Source: Diphasiastrum complanatum | Taxonomy: Eukaryota; Streptophyta; Lycopodiopsida; Lycopodiales; Lycopodiaceae | NCBI GenBank assembly: GCA_029204225.1 | Contig: CM055103.1 | Coordinates: 38,980,095-39,042,094 of the forward strand | Length of the DNA stretch: 62,000 bases | Reading direction: 5' to 3' | Shown: positions 34,633-45,881 of the stretch, piece by piece | Position numbering within the stretch: the first letter of the stretch is position 1 | How the letters are laid out: every line of letters begins with the position of its first letter | Program-made: the position numbers and the translations under genes | Notes under the pieces: generated by a model | Told to the model about the DNA's origin: nothing | Database searches by the model: none | The model's input: only the letters and a program-made list of their open reading frames with translations

Positions 34633-37600
34633 ATGGCTACAAATGGAGGCTACATGTTGGAAAGCAATGATAGGCTTACCTCCCTCAACTATTCTACTTG
34701 GAAAGTAAGGATGGAGTCTTTGCTTGAGATGAATGAGTTGATGGATATTGTTGTAGGTGTGGAGGAGAGACCTTTGGCACCTCAAGAACAATTGAGGTAT
34801 GACAAGAGGGCAAAGAAAGCCCTTCACATGATCAAGATGAATGTGACAAATGAGCTTATCAAAGAGGTTGGTAAGTGCACATCATCTAGTGAAGCTTGGG
34901 AAGCCTTGAAGAAGGTTTATGAATCCAAGTCTACTTCTAGAGTGTTGACTTTAAGAAGGCAAATCTTTTCTTGTATGCAAAAGAAGAGTGAGAATGGACA
35001 TGCTTTTGTTTTGAGAGTTAAAGCATTGAATGATGAGTTAGCATGCATTAATGATGGCATAAATAATGAGGAGCTTGTTCAAGTGATTCTCAATGGCTTG
35101 TTGGATGATCATGCTAATCTTGTTCAAAGTTATGCTATCCAAAAATGTTTACCAAGTGTTGGAGACTTGCAAGAGGTCTTGTTGGCTGAAGAATTCAGGT
35201 TGCAAGCAAGAGTGGGAGCATCTTCTACATCTCAAGGAGGAGAAGAGGAGGCAATGTTCTCTAAAGGCAAGTTCAAGGGCAAAGGTAAAAGCAATTGGTC
35301 TAAAGGGCAAGACCAAGGTGAGCACTCTACTTTTGGCAAAAAGAAGGATAGATCTAAGCTAAAATGTTTCTATTGTGGAGTCAAAGGGCATTTTGCTAGT
35401 GATTGTTTTAAGAAAAAGAGGGATCAAGGGGAAAAGCAAACCAATCTAACTATTGATGAGGGTGGGGATGAGCTTCTTTCAAATGATGCTTTTGTTATGT
35501 CATCTTGCTTGTTGGCTAATCATGGAGACATTGATCCTTGGTGGATTGATAGTGGAGCCACTTCTCATATGACATATCATAAAGAGTATTTTTCATCTTT
35601 AATGGCATTTGATGGTGATAGGAAGGTAATCTATACCGCAAATGATGGTGAGTGTGCAATCAAGGGGATTGGCACAATTCCTATTTCACTTTCTACAAAT
35701 AGGAATATAGAATTGAAAGATGTTTTGCTCATTCCATCCATTACCAAGAACTTACTTAGTGTAAGCCAAATGCTTGACAAAGGATTCAAAGTTGAGTTTG
35801 ATGGTGATGCTTGCTTGATCAAAAAGGGGTGTAGTATCATTGCAAAAGGGAAAAGGCAAGGGAAATTGTTCAAGCTTGATGCATGTGTTGTTGCTAACCA
35901 AGTTGGATGCATGGCAAATGAACAAATGTCAATTCAAGAGGTATGGCATAAAAGGATGGGACATCTCAACTACAAGGCCTTGGAGGTAATAGCCAAAAAG
36001 GAGGTAGTAAGGGGACTTCCCAAGTCTCTTACTTGCTTGAATCATGTTTGTGAAGAATGTGCTTTGTCTAAATCACATAGATTGCCATATACTAGATCTA
36101 TATCTAGATCTAAGATGCCTTTTTCTCTCTTGCATTCGGATATTCATGGTGTTACTACAATTAGCAATGGAGGTGCTAAGATGTATGTAACTTTCATTGA
36201 TGATTTTAGTAGATTTTGTTGGGTTTATCTACTAAAGAGCAAGGATGAGGTGTTTGATGTGTTTGTCAAGTTCAAAGTTGCTATTGAGACTCAATTTACA
36301 ACCAAAATCAAATGCTTGAGGAGCGACAATGGTGGTGAATACATTTCTAACAAATTCAAAGCCTTTTGTGATGAGCATGGGATCAAGAGGGAGTACACAT
36401 GTCCAAGAACACCACAACAAAATGGAGTGGCCGAGAGGAAGAATAGAACCTTGTGTGAGAGTGCAAAGGCAATGAGATTGAATGCTAATCTTCCTAAACC
36501 TTTTTGGAGTGATGCTTTGTTGTGTGCAAATTTCCTATGCAATAGATGGCCAAGTGTTGTATTGGAAGGAAAAACCCCTTTTGAAGCTTTGTTTGGTACG
36601 AAGCCTAATGTCAAGTTTCTAAGAACTTTTGGATGCATTTGCTACTTCAACATTACTCTTGATGATAGAACTAAGGAGGATCCATCTTCAAGAAAGGGCA
36701 TTTTTGTTGGTTATAGTGAAGTAAGCAAAGCATATAGGATTTATGTTCCTTCAATCAAGAAAGTGTTCACAAGTAGGGATGTCATTTTTGATGAAAGTAA
36801 CATTCCAAAAGTTGTTTCAAGTGATGATGGTGTTGTTGCAACTAATGTGCTTGATGACAATGGAGTTGATGACACATTGGATGTGGATGTTGAAGAAGCC
36901 TCTTCAAGTCAAATTCCAAGGAGAACTCCAAGGCATAAAGTGAAACCCTCAAGACTCACTTATGATGGCAAAGGTAAGCAAGTGGTGGATGGATCCAACT
37001 ATGCTTTCCTAACTTCTTTTGATGTACCTTCATGTGTAGATGAAGCAAGGCAAAAAGAGGAATGGATCCAAGCAATGGATCTTGAGTTTGAAGCACTTAT
37101 GAAGAACAACACATGGAGATTGGTGGAGCTTCCAAAGGGCAAAAGTGCAATTGGATGCAAATGGATCTTCAAGGTAAAGACAAATCAAGATGGATCTATC
37201 AACAAGTTGAAGGCAAGGTTGGTGGCTAAAGGTTATGCTCAAGAGCATGGCATTGACTATGAGGAAACCTTTGCACCCGTGGCAAAGATGGTGAGCATAA
37301 GAGTAATCATTTCCCTTGCAACTCTTTATGGATGGGATCTTTGGCAATTAGACATTTCTAATGCTTTCTTGAATGGTGATCTTGAAGAGGAAGTCTACAT
37401 GGAGCAACCCGAGAGCTATGTTTCTCATAGCAAGCCTAATCATGTGTGTTTTCTACAAAAAAGTTTGTATGGTCTTAAGCAAGCACCAAGGAGTTGGTAT
37501 GCTAGGCTTAACTCTTTTCTACTTTCTCAAAACTTCACTATGAGTGAGTATGATCATTCACTTTACTTTAGAATTAGTGCTAATGATGTTACAATCCTTC

Positions 37601-38583
37601 TAATTTATGTGGATGACATTATTTTAAGTGGAGGGAACAAGGAAGATATAGAAGATATCAAGAAAGCACTAAAAAAGGAATTTGAAGTGCATGATCTTGG
37701 TCTTTTGAGCTATATCTTAGGAATAGAAGTAATTAGAACTTCTCAAATCACTTTTATTTCACAAGAGAAGTATGCTATTTCTATTCTCAATAGATTTCAT
37801 ATGGTAGATGCAAATCCTATTGATACACCTATGGAATCACATGTAAAGCTAACTATAAGAGGTAATGAAAGATCCTTCGAGGACATTACTCTCTATAGGA
37901 AGCTAATAGGTTCTCTTATATATCTAACCATCACAAGACCTGATTTATCTTATTGTGTTGGTAGATTAAGCCAATTCATGCAAGATCCTAGCATAGAACA
38001 TTGGAAACTAGGAAAGAGGATCTTGAGATACATCTCGGGAACAAAAGATTTTGGCATTGTTTATAGAGGCTCATCACCTAACTTATTTGGTTTTTCAGAT
38101 TCAGATTTTGCAGGAGACCTTATGGATAGAAAATCCATAAATGCACATGCTATTTTCATAGGTGATGGAGCTATCTCATGGATGTCGAAGAAACAAGCAA
38201 CTATATCACTTTCTTCTAGTGAGGCCGAGTACAAAGCTTTGACATCATGCACAAAGGAGATGGTGTGGATCAAGAGGATGATTATGGAGCTTCATTTGCT
38301 GGATTTTTCAGAGAGTCCAATCATCTTTTGTGACAACCTTTCAGCCCAAAGTCTAGCAAGCAATCCGGTTTTCCATGCAAGGAGCAAACATATCGAGGTG
38401 GCTTACCATTTTGTGAGAGAACAAGTGTTGGCAAAAGAGATCAAGCTTGAACATGTCCCATCAAAGGAATGTGTGGCTGATATCTTTACCAAAGCATTGG
38501 GAAAGGACTTATTTTTCAAGCATAGAACAAGTCTTGGTGTACTTTCTAAATCTATGCTAAAACTAGTTGAAGAGGGAGTGTGA
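34633..38583 (+). CDS. Copia gag-pol polyprotein
   Basis: 1316 residues, an uninterrupted frame of the size usual for plant copia. Domains: gag (UBN2-type) about 15-200; CCHC zinc knuckle 245-258 (CX2CX4HX4C); aspartic protease DSGATSH at 306; integrase zinc finger H439, H443, C473, C476; integrase core D503, D565, E601 (D-35-E); reverse transcriptase with YVDD at 992-995; RNase H with acidic residues about D1156 and E1197 and the C-terminal DIFTKAL motif. The ATG at 34633 is preceded by a 609-bp leader and opens directly into gag. The polyprotein assembles particles, copies the element RNA in the cytoplasm and integrates the cDNA. The TGA stop lies inside the first five bases of the 3' LTR. 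No frameshift separates gag from pol. Confidence 0.97.
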   Translation: MATNGGYMLESNDRLTSLNYSTWKVRMESLLEMNELMDIVVGVEERPLAPQEQLRYDKRAKKALHMIKMNVTNELIKEVGKCTSSSEAWEALKKVYESKSTSRVLTLRRQIFSCMQKKSENGHAFVLRVKALNDELACINDGINNEELVQVILNGLLDDHANLVQSYAIQKCLPSVGDLQEVLLAEEFRLQARVGASSTSQGGEEEAMFSKGKFKGKGKSNWSKGQDQGEHSTFGKKKDRSKLKCFYCGVKGHFASDCFKKKRDQGEKQTNLTIDEGGDELLSNDAFVMSSCLLANHGDIDPWWIDSGATSHMTYHKEYFSSLMAFDGDRKVIYTANDGECAIKGIGTIPISLSTNRNIELKDVLLIPSITKNLLSVSQMLDKGFKVEFDGDACLIKKGCSIIAKGKRQGKLFKLDACVVANQVGCMANEQMSIQEVWHKRMGHLNYKALEVIAKKEVVRGLPKSLTCLNHVCEECALSKSHRLPYTRSISRSKMPFSLLHSDIHGVTTISNGGAKMYVTFIDDFSRFCWVYLLKSKDEVFDVFVKFKVAIETQFTTKIKCLRSDNGGEYISNKFKAFCDEHGIKREYTCPRTPQQNGVAERKNRTLCESAKAMRLNANLPKPFWSDALLCANFLCNRWPSVVLEGKTPFEALFGTKPNVKFLRTFGCICYFNITLDDRTKEDPSSRKGIFVGYSEVSKAYRIYVPSIKKVFTSRDVIFDESNIPKVVSSDDGVVATNVLDDNGVDDTLDVDVEEASSSQIPRRTPRHKVKPSRLTYDGKGKQVVDGSNYAFLTSFDVPSCVDEARQKEEWIQAMDLEFEALMKNNTWRLVELPKGKSAIGCKWIFKVKTNQDGSINKLKARLVAKGYAQEHGIDYEETFAPVAKMVSIRVIISLATLYGWDLWQLDISNAFLNGDLEEEVYMEQPESYVSHSKPNHVCFLQKSLYGLKQAPRSWYARLNSFLLSQNFTMSEYDHSLYFRISANDVTILLIYVDDIILSGGNKEDIEDIKKALKKEFEVHDLGLLSYILGIEVIRTSQITFISQEKYAISILNRFHMVDANPIDTPMESHVKLTIRGNERSFEDITLYRKLIGSLIYLTITRPDLSYCVGRLSQFMQDPSIEHWKLGKRILRYISGTKDFGIVYRGSSPNLFGFSDSDFAGDLMDRKSINAHAIFIGDGAISWMSKKQATISLSSSEAEYKALTSCTKEMVWIKRMIMELHLLDFSESPIIFCDNLSAQSLASNPVFHARSKHIEVAYHFVREQVLAKEIKLEHVPSKECVADIFTKALGKDLFFKHRTSLGVLSKSMLKLVEEGV
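38569..38578 (+). other. Polypurine tract of intact copia
   Basis: GAAGAGGGAG directly before the 3' LTR also encodes the last residues of the polyprotein (EEG). It primes plus-strand DNA synthesis. Confidence 0.85.
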
Positions 38584-39231
38584 AAAATTGTCAACTAGTA
38601 GTATTTTCCTAACTTGAGATTTTGTAGGCCTATGGCCAAATAAAAGTTAGAGATAGGTTCATACATGTATGTAGAGGCCCAAAGTATGTGTACACTACTT
38701 TTGAGGTCACATTAATTAGAGGAGGTCGAGTGTGGAGCTCTTCTATTGGCTCATAATTTGGTGCATTCCTATTTGACCAAATTTCTAGGTATATGGGTGA
38801 ATCCTATTGGACCCCAATTTTAGCCTATCATAAGACAAGTGGCCAAGAGGCACTATGGCTGCTATAAATAGCCATCTCCACGAGTATGTACACATCTCAT
38901 TTTCATTCTATTGAATGAATGTTATGCTCTTTGAAGATCCATCTTCTTCTCTCTCACTTTATTGTTCATATCTTGCATTCTAGCCACTAGAATTGTGATT
39001 TCTTTGTTGCTATGGCTTCACACGTGTGAAATGCAGGTTGTAGGCTCTGAAGTACGGACAGGGACAGCAAGTTTCTGTTTGTGGAAGCTTATGATCAGAT
39101 TTTGATGTTTAGTTGATGTTTAGTATGCTTAACATCACAATTTCTATCATTTTTTCAATCTAGATGTGCATAACTTCCATGGCCAAGATCTTTATGAAAC
39201 TTTAGCATCTTTTGGATCTGAGTTTTTCACA
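38579..39231 (+). repeat. 3' LTR of intact copia
   Basis: 653 bp, carrying the extra CAT near 38665 relative to the 5' LTR. It includes the palindrome TTCACACGTGTGAA at 39017-39030. It is followed by ATCAG (39232-39236). Confidence 0.95.
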
Positions 39232-39236
39232 ATCAG

Positions 39237-40500
39237 TTCTATTTATTTTTTATTTAAGACCTTTATCATGTTATTCCTATTCCAATATGTAGTAACATCA
39301 TTTCTTGAACCAATATGGCCAAGCACTATTTTGTGGGTGACCTTTGTTCAGAATAATATTTTTTAGCGTGATAGATGGGCTTTTGACTTTGGAGTCTTTG
39401 GCATGTAAACACCTTATAAATCTATTATGAGTCACCCCTTCCTAAATAAAGAAGAGGCACTCATAAAAATAATTTTTCATCAATGGAATCACATCAAGGG
39501 TGTGACTTTTTTTAATTTTTAAGTGCAACTAGTTCAAGTTACAAAAAAATTTATGCTTATGTACATCACATACAAAAGTCCAACGACGATGTGTATGAAA
39601 GTAAGGGAGGTTAACATTGATGTTACAAACGTATGGTGACATCATAAAATATTGCAAGCCAACTATTTTTGTATAACTTTGATGCATCTTGAATTTTTTT
39701 TTTGATAATGTTAACTAAAGAGCACGTCATAAATTTACTAAGAAAAAGCCATTCGTGCCCAAATATTTTGTCAAGACCCTTCCATACATGAGTGTATCTA
39801 TTAAACTTCATTAATTGTGCAATCACCTAAAGCTAAAGATCTCATCAAGTGATATGAAAAACAATAAAAATATTATGCCCACACACGATCATTGGAGTAA
39901 AAACAAGCACACAAGAGTACAGATTGTGGCAAAAATCACCCAACTAATAGTCCAATAAATTACTAGTCCCTCCTAAGTCGATATCTACACTAGACACTAT
40001 GGTAGAGTGATCATAGAACCCAATGGCAATCCTCGATATTCACAATAGATCAAAACTAGAGGAGTAATGATATAGATTTACTTTCCAAACCCTAGCCTCC
40101 ATGCAATATGTGGATTATCCATGAAGTAGGCCCTTTATCAAATAGTAACTAGAGACCTGTTTTAGTTTAAGGGCTGCCTTATGGTTTAGGCCAAGTCTAA
40201 TACCATGTATACATGCATCTGGACATAACATTCTTATTTTAACTCCGCCCTCAAAGTGAAAAATGGGAAAAAAAAAAATTAACAAATAAGTTTTCCCCCA
40301 AAAATTCTCACCATTAGAATGTCCTTTACAATGAACCAAAAGTTCCATTACCAAGCTAATTTTCAACCGCTTTGAACAATTATTCCAAAGTTTTTTGGGT
40401 TGTAGAGGAGTTATCTAAGAGATATATTTGAGGAGATCATATTTGATGCTAAAGTATTCCATTCATGTATATTAAGTTTTGATCAACTTACATAAAATAT
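39237..40500. other. Unannotated AT-rich DNA right of copia
   Basis: No supported gene. Short frames on both strands show no recognisable motif. Confidence 0.4.
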
Positions 40501-40599
40501 TGTATGCATTCTAGCACCCATAGGAAGATCTAATGGATAAGCTAAAGATCTAATTCTTCAAAGAATCTTCTACAGTACACTAACATGTGTCAATAGTTT

Positions 40600-41185
40600 A
40601 TGATGTTTGCTTGTAGGAAAAAGCTTAAAATCCACTAGAATTCTCAACACACCCACACTGTCCAACAACAACAAATTTATTTCAAATCAACATAATGTCT
40701 AGTTCACTTCTGGGCACTCAAACATTTTCATGTGCTAACTGCAATATTTTCTACATGTCATGTAGAGAATCATTTGCTTTTAAACATGAACAGATCCTAA
40801 TTAAACATTGATAGGTGAACATGGTCAAAATCCACACCAATGTCATGATACTTATCCACCTTTTGACAGGATCAATTTCATATGCAATTATGTTACCTGA
40901 CAACATGAGCCAAAGAACTAGAACAAGCGAGACATAATAACAAGCAATTCAAAGGAAATTGAAAGAGATGTGTATATATACATCCACAAATTGCTATTCA
41001 ATATATACATGATATCTTCCCTCTAGGAGAGTCCTGCATGGCAAGGCTGCTATCAACGGGACCAAGTCCTGACACGTGTGTTGTTACAAGGCACATGCAT
41101 GGTATACTGCATTCAATATTCAAACAAATGACAAGAATAAAAAGTACTATACCGACAAAATAGACTTAAGCTTTTAATTCTAACA
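40600..41185 (-). repeat. Probable copia-type LTR, minus orientation (one end defined)
   Basis: Minus-strand TGTTAGAATTAAAAGC begins at 41185, directly after a purine tract (rc of 41186-41194) and a copia pol C-terminus. It has a TATA-like GATGTATATATACAC on the minus strand near 40970-40985 and an ACACACGTGTC box near 41070-41080. The other LTR boundary is not resolved. Confidence 0.5.
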
Positions 41186-41330
41186 CTCTCTCTAAGGATT
41201 GAGTCTACTCTCAATGTCACAAACAAAAAGCTTATCTCTCAACACTTCAAACTTGACCTTGTTTAAAGATTTCGTAAGAACATCCCTTATATGATCTATA
41301 GTACCATAGCTTTTAGAACCTCCATCGTCG
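41186..41330 (-). pseudogene. Copia RNase H C-terminal remnant
   Basis: The minus-strand reading HIRDVLTKSLNKVKFEVLRDK followed by FVCDIESRL and a stop is the typical end of a copia polyprotein (compare ADIFTKAL in the intact element). The rest of pol is not recognisable upstream, so this is a truncated, older copia insertion of another family. Confidence 0.6.
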
Positions 41331-41499
41331 ATCCGATCATTACTAAATCACAATCAGATGACAAACGCTACATTACTGCCCATCCATAAAGGTACTACCA
41401 CCTCTCCCTCGTGCATTGGAGCTATAGACCACCATCAAACAAGCTTGGATCTACAATAAGTCATGATGTCTCATACCACCATACCTTACCCTTGACCCT

Positions 41500-42480
41500 T
41501 GCCTACCTATATTCTAAGGCCTAGATAATCGTCCTGACCTGAGCACCAATGGAAGAACTCTTCATGCTTCAAGAAATGAATGACAAGCTCATGGAGATCC
41601 ACCTCTATATACATAGTCCATGCGGGGTCATCTCCATCCATAGGAGTCATGCACAACCAACAACCGTGCATCAATTGTGCACATTGATGTGGGTCCATTA
41701 CAAAGAGTTGCCTCTCACGAATAGGACATTAACACATGACACTCCAAAAGACCTATAATTCTAGACCAACATTTTGCTTCAAAAATGAGACCGTCACTTT
41801 AGATAACCTGTTGCGTGCCCTTATGGATACGTAACATTCTCTCCCACTTTAAGAGCCTCTTCCTGAAGGGAGCAAGCTAGAGAAGTTTAATCTTAAGTAG
41901 TCTTCCCTTTTCCAAGTGTCGTCCTCATCTTACTTGCCTTTTCAACCAACCAGAAACTCAAAAATCAAATGGTTTCTCAATTGGTGTTGACAACCACCTT
42001 TTCTGGCACGTTAGGCACAAAGGTAGTCAGATCCTCCAACTCGATCAGTTCACCTTCCAAACACAACAACAAAATGTGCTACTTCCGACACAAGGCTCTG
42101 ACGGATTCAAAAAAATTCCATAATTTGTTAGAATCCAATATATATAATCAGTCGGAATCCGACATTGTAAAATAAAATAAATAAATAAATAAAAATAAAA
42201 CTTTGCTAGAAAATTTTACGAATGTCATATTTTGACAGATAATAAATATGTTGAAATCCGAAATCTTATTTCCAAGATACTGCAACTTTTCAATTGATGA
42301 CATCACTTGTTCATGCATAAGAAAAAAGGTGAAAAGCGGACGGTGAAAATCCAACAGATAATACAGATGTCGGAATCCGACATCCGTGACTATAAATTTT
42401 TTAGGTTTTTCTTATTTTTTATTCTTGCAGGAGATTATTGGAGATCAGCTTTTGGCGCTTCTTCTCAAATCTATCAATTC
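41500..42480. other. Unannotated DNA with short repeated palindrome
   Basis: No gene supported. GTCGGAATCCGAC occurs at about 42152-42164 and again at about 42369-42383, where it extends to GATGTCGGAATCCGACATC. This could mark the ends of a small ~230-bp DNA element. Confidence 0.4.
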
Positions 42481-42484
42481 CATT

Positions 42485-44460
42485 TGTTTCAATCCAAGTA
42501 TGATTCTTTTGTTTTATTATGTGTAACTAAGATATCTTTCTTTGTAACCTCTTCCTGCATACTATCTTTCTTGTATTGTATATTTTGTGTAGTTAAACAC
42601 AAATATGTGTCTTTGTGATTTATGATCGTGAGAGAGTGAGAGATCAAAAAATCCATTGAAACACTTTTCCATTTCTTGTTGAAAATTTTCAAAGGATGTA
42701 AAAGACCCGCTACTTTGAGTCTTTTTGCTTTATTTTGCTGGCACTGTTCACAACCTTGAGCGTATGCATCGACATGACCTTTCATCTTTGGCCAGAAGAA
42801 GTTCTACCTGACAAGATCAAGTGTCCTCTATATGCCTGGGTGACCAACACAAGGGTTGTGATGACATTGTTGCAGGAATTGGGCCCTGCAAGTCCTCCCT
42901 ATCTAGCACACAACATTTTCCTTACAGAAAAACAACCCATTTCTTATGAAATAGTCTTCAAGTATCTTGTCATTTCAAGATTGCTTGGGATCCTTCTTTC
43001 CAAGGTCATCAGTAGATCTAGAGTTTTCTATCAGGACATCTAGCCAGATGCGACCAAAAAATCCATCAGTTTGACAACGATCCCAAAGTGAAAGATATAA
43101 ATCAGATTGGACTTCAACAAAACATAATTGATTAACTTCTCCAATCTGACTCAAACATTGGTAGCATTATTCAATGTACCTTCATGATAGTTAAAGTCAA
43201 ACACCAACTCTTGAATGAGTTCCGACCATCTATTCTTACGGCCACGAAGGTCCTTAGCATTACAAATATAATTAAGGGATTGGTGATTAATCATTACCAT
43301 AAATTTGGCACCATAAAGATAATGCCTCCAGATTTTCAACGCGTGAATGACTACAAAAAGCTACTTCTCATAGGTAGAATATCTCGTCTGAACACGATCT
43401 AGCTTCTTGCTTCCAAACACAACTGGTTTACCATCTTGGTAAAGGACCACTCCTACAGCAAAGTCACTAGCATCCGTATCTACCGCAAAGGGCCAATAAG
43501 GATCGGCAATGTGTAAAATTGGAGTCATAGAGACATAGTGCTTGAGAGTCTCAAAACTCTCATTCATTTCATCAGTTTAAATGGAGGTGCTCATTAGCCA
43601 TTGCATGCATCAAATGGAAAAGCCTTAGCTAGCATAAACAATGAATAGCAAACAAAAGGAAAATAGCAAACTTCAAGCAAAGAGCATTAGATACAAAGAA
43701 ATAGCAAATGAGGATGCTTGAGCTTTCAAAATGGTAGAGTGTCCTCCTCTCTATTGGCATGTGAAATGGGCTACAGAGTTTAGTTTGAAAGAACTCACAT
43801 TTTGACTCCTTAGCATAGAGCTTTTCTTTTCTTAGAAGATCGAAGACAATTCGAAAGTGCTCTTCATTCTCCTAAAGGATCCAACTATAAGTTGATATGT
43901 CGTCCAAATACACCACCACAAACTTTCCCAAATATGGGCGAAAAATATCGTTCATCATCTGCTGGAAAGTGGCAGTGCATTTGTGAGTCCAAAAGGTAAA
44001 ACTAGAAACTCATTATGATCATACTTGGTTCAAAAACCAATCTTAGGAATATTTTCGTTTCTAATTCTTACTTGATGGTAACTTGATTTAAGGTCAAACT
44101 TGGATAAATACTTACATCCATTCAAACGATCCATTGGATCATCCATCCCAGGTAAATGATATATGTTCTTAATGATTAAATCATTTTACTTTTTAAAATC
44201 GTCACACAAACGTGCCTCCATCCTTTTCACTAATAAAAAAGATTGGTGCTCCCTAAGGGGACTTACTAGGTCAAATGTGGCCCATCATAAGAAGCTCTTG
44301 TAACTACTTAGAAATTTCATCCTCTTCCTTAATGCTAACTATGTATGAAAAAAGAGATACAGGTTGGCTACCAGGAAGTAACAGGTTGGCTATTTAATTG
44401 TCGACACTTCTTTGGAAAGGTAGGCCATCAAGTAATTTTTTAGAAAATATATCGCTATAT
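42485..44460 (-). pseudogene. Ty3/gypsy pol fragment: RT, RNase H, integrase zinc finger
   Basis: Reading leftwards: RT pieces near 44250-43860 (GKFVVVYLDDIS contains the YLDD motif; then LRKEKLYAKESKCEFF); a ~210-bp unrelated gap; RNase H at 43567-43151 (PFAVDTDASDFAVGVVL, KPVVFGSKKLD, FMVMINHQSLNYI, NRWSELIQE); integrase zinc-finger end at 42785-42680 (GCEQCQQNKAKRLKVAGLLHP, WKSVSMDFL). Stops are frequent. Spelling and order fit a plant gypsy/chromovirus pol from a family different from the one at 18325-28035. Confidence 0.75.
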
Positions 44461-44764
44461 TCTTACCTAAGTTTGTTAAATACCCTTCCTTCATGTAAGT
44501 GAACACTTAAGGGTTTTTTTATAGGCACATCCAAAGGCATATGTGATATGCCAATAGGTGCAACAAAAGAATAACTTGTTGGAAGTAAGGGACATTATTT
44601 GGACACTCCTTGGGACACGTACTCACCAAGATGTGTATCACCAGAATCGAAGTACCCAAATGGTATGAGATAATTATGAAAGATTTGAAAATGAACCTTC
44701 CTGGATCTAGTTCACAAGAGGAAGTGAGGAGATCAATGAGGGAAAAAAAGCTCCTGGTCATTAC

Positions 44765-45474
44765 CATATAAGTTATGCCCTATTGAGTGAGATTTTGGAG
44801 TGTCTTGAGCCATCGACCTTTGATGAAGCAAAGGATCTCAAAGAGTGGCAAAGGGCAATGGACGAGGAGATGGACTCGATCCATAGGCATGATACATAGG
44901 AGTCAGTAGACCTTCCACTTGGAAAGACACCCATTGACAACAAATGGGTGTATAGAACAAATTTTCATGCATATGGCACGATCACAAATCATAAGTTATG
45001 CCTAGTGGTAAAAGGCTATGAGAAAAGTAAGAAGATCGACTATGAGGAGACATTTGCTCAGTGGCCAAGTGTATTATGCGCCTAATTGTTGCCTTGGCAT
45101 CCTATTTCGAGTGGAAGATCTACCAAATGGATGTGAAATCCGCATTCTTGAATGGTGGCCCAAAGGAGGAAGTATATATGTTCCAACCACAAGGCTTTGT
45201 TGTGAAGGGAAAATAAGATAAGGTATGCAAGCTACACAAAGCACTTTATGGTCTCAAACAAGTGTCGCATGCATGGTATGGATATATTGACCATTACTTT
45301 CCCTTTACAAATTTATGAGAACAAGTTCAGATCCAAATCTTTATGTTCTTATAAACGATGACAACATACTATATGTTAATGACATAATTATTACAAGCAA
45401 TGATGAAAATCTCATTCACTCTATTAAAGCCAATTTGTTCAAGCAATTTGAAATTATATATTTAGATCTTATGT
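44765..45474 (+). pseudogene. Copia reverse transcriptase fragment
   Basis: Readable segments are DLKEWQRAMDEEMDSI, NKWVYRTN, KLCLVVKGYEKSKKIDYEETFA, IYQMDVKSAFLNG (frame-shifted), KVCKLHKALYGLKQ and ILYVNDIIITS. YVND replaces the YVDD active site. Several stops and shifts are present. The fragment is cut at 45475 by a gypsy-type LTR start. Confidence 0.8.
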
Positions 45475-45700
45475 TGTTGGAGGGTTTGCGGATCCCAAGG
45501 CAACTGTAACCCTAGCTAATAAGTGAGAGGGATTTGGCACCTGACCTGTGCAAGTCCAACCCGATGATCACATAGAGATTTAATTAATTAGAAAGTCAAT
45601 AAAAGGACTTTAGGCCTATTATGCGGGACTTTTAATGTTGTAGGGCCTAAAAGTCAAGTTAGTGAATAAAGTAGGGGTTCTCACCAAAATTCATTTTCAA
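45475..45700 (+). repeat. Truncated gypsy LTR
   Basis: Starts TGTTGGAGGGTTTGCGGATC and matches the first ~230 bp of the LTR at 46874-47557, then diverges. It is probably a 5' LTR that has lost its promoter and 3' half. No matching target duplication was found. Confidence 0.65.
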
Positions 45701-45881
45701 ATTGGGTCTTCCAATTAATGAATGAGCACCCTCCACTCTCATACCAAGATAGCCAAAGCACCTCTGGAACCATATAACTGGTTCAAGACTATTTTTGGAG
45801 AGCTCAAATGAGCCATCAAGAGCAATACCAAGCAACAATTTGTTGCTGGCCCTTTGTTGTCTCTCATAGCAACGTCCCACC

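Larger units (their letters stand above)
33374..39231 (+). mobile_element. Complete Ty1/copia LTR retrotransposon
   Basis: 5858 bp with LTRs of 650 and 653 bp that begin TGTGAAAAATTG and end TTTTTCACA (a perfect 9-bp terminal inverted repeat). It has a primer site at 34024, a purine tract at 38569-38578, one uninterrupted gag-pol frame (34633-38583) and an intact ATCAG duplication. I count one substitution (T at 33753, A at 38961) and one 3-bp indel (CAT, about 38665) between the LTRs. Insertion is therefore very recent on an evolutionary scale. All parts needed for autonomous movement look present. Confidence 0.95.

Noticed and set aside
41507-41758. Paired open frames on both strands
   Set aside because: Complementary shadows in decayed copia-flanking DNA with no domain signature.
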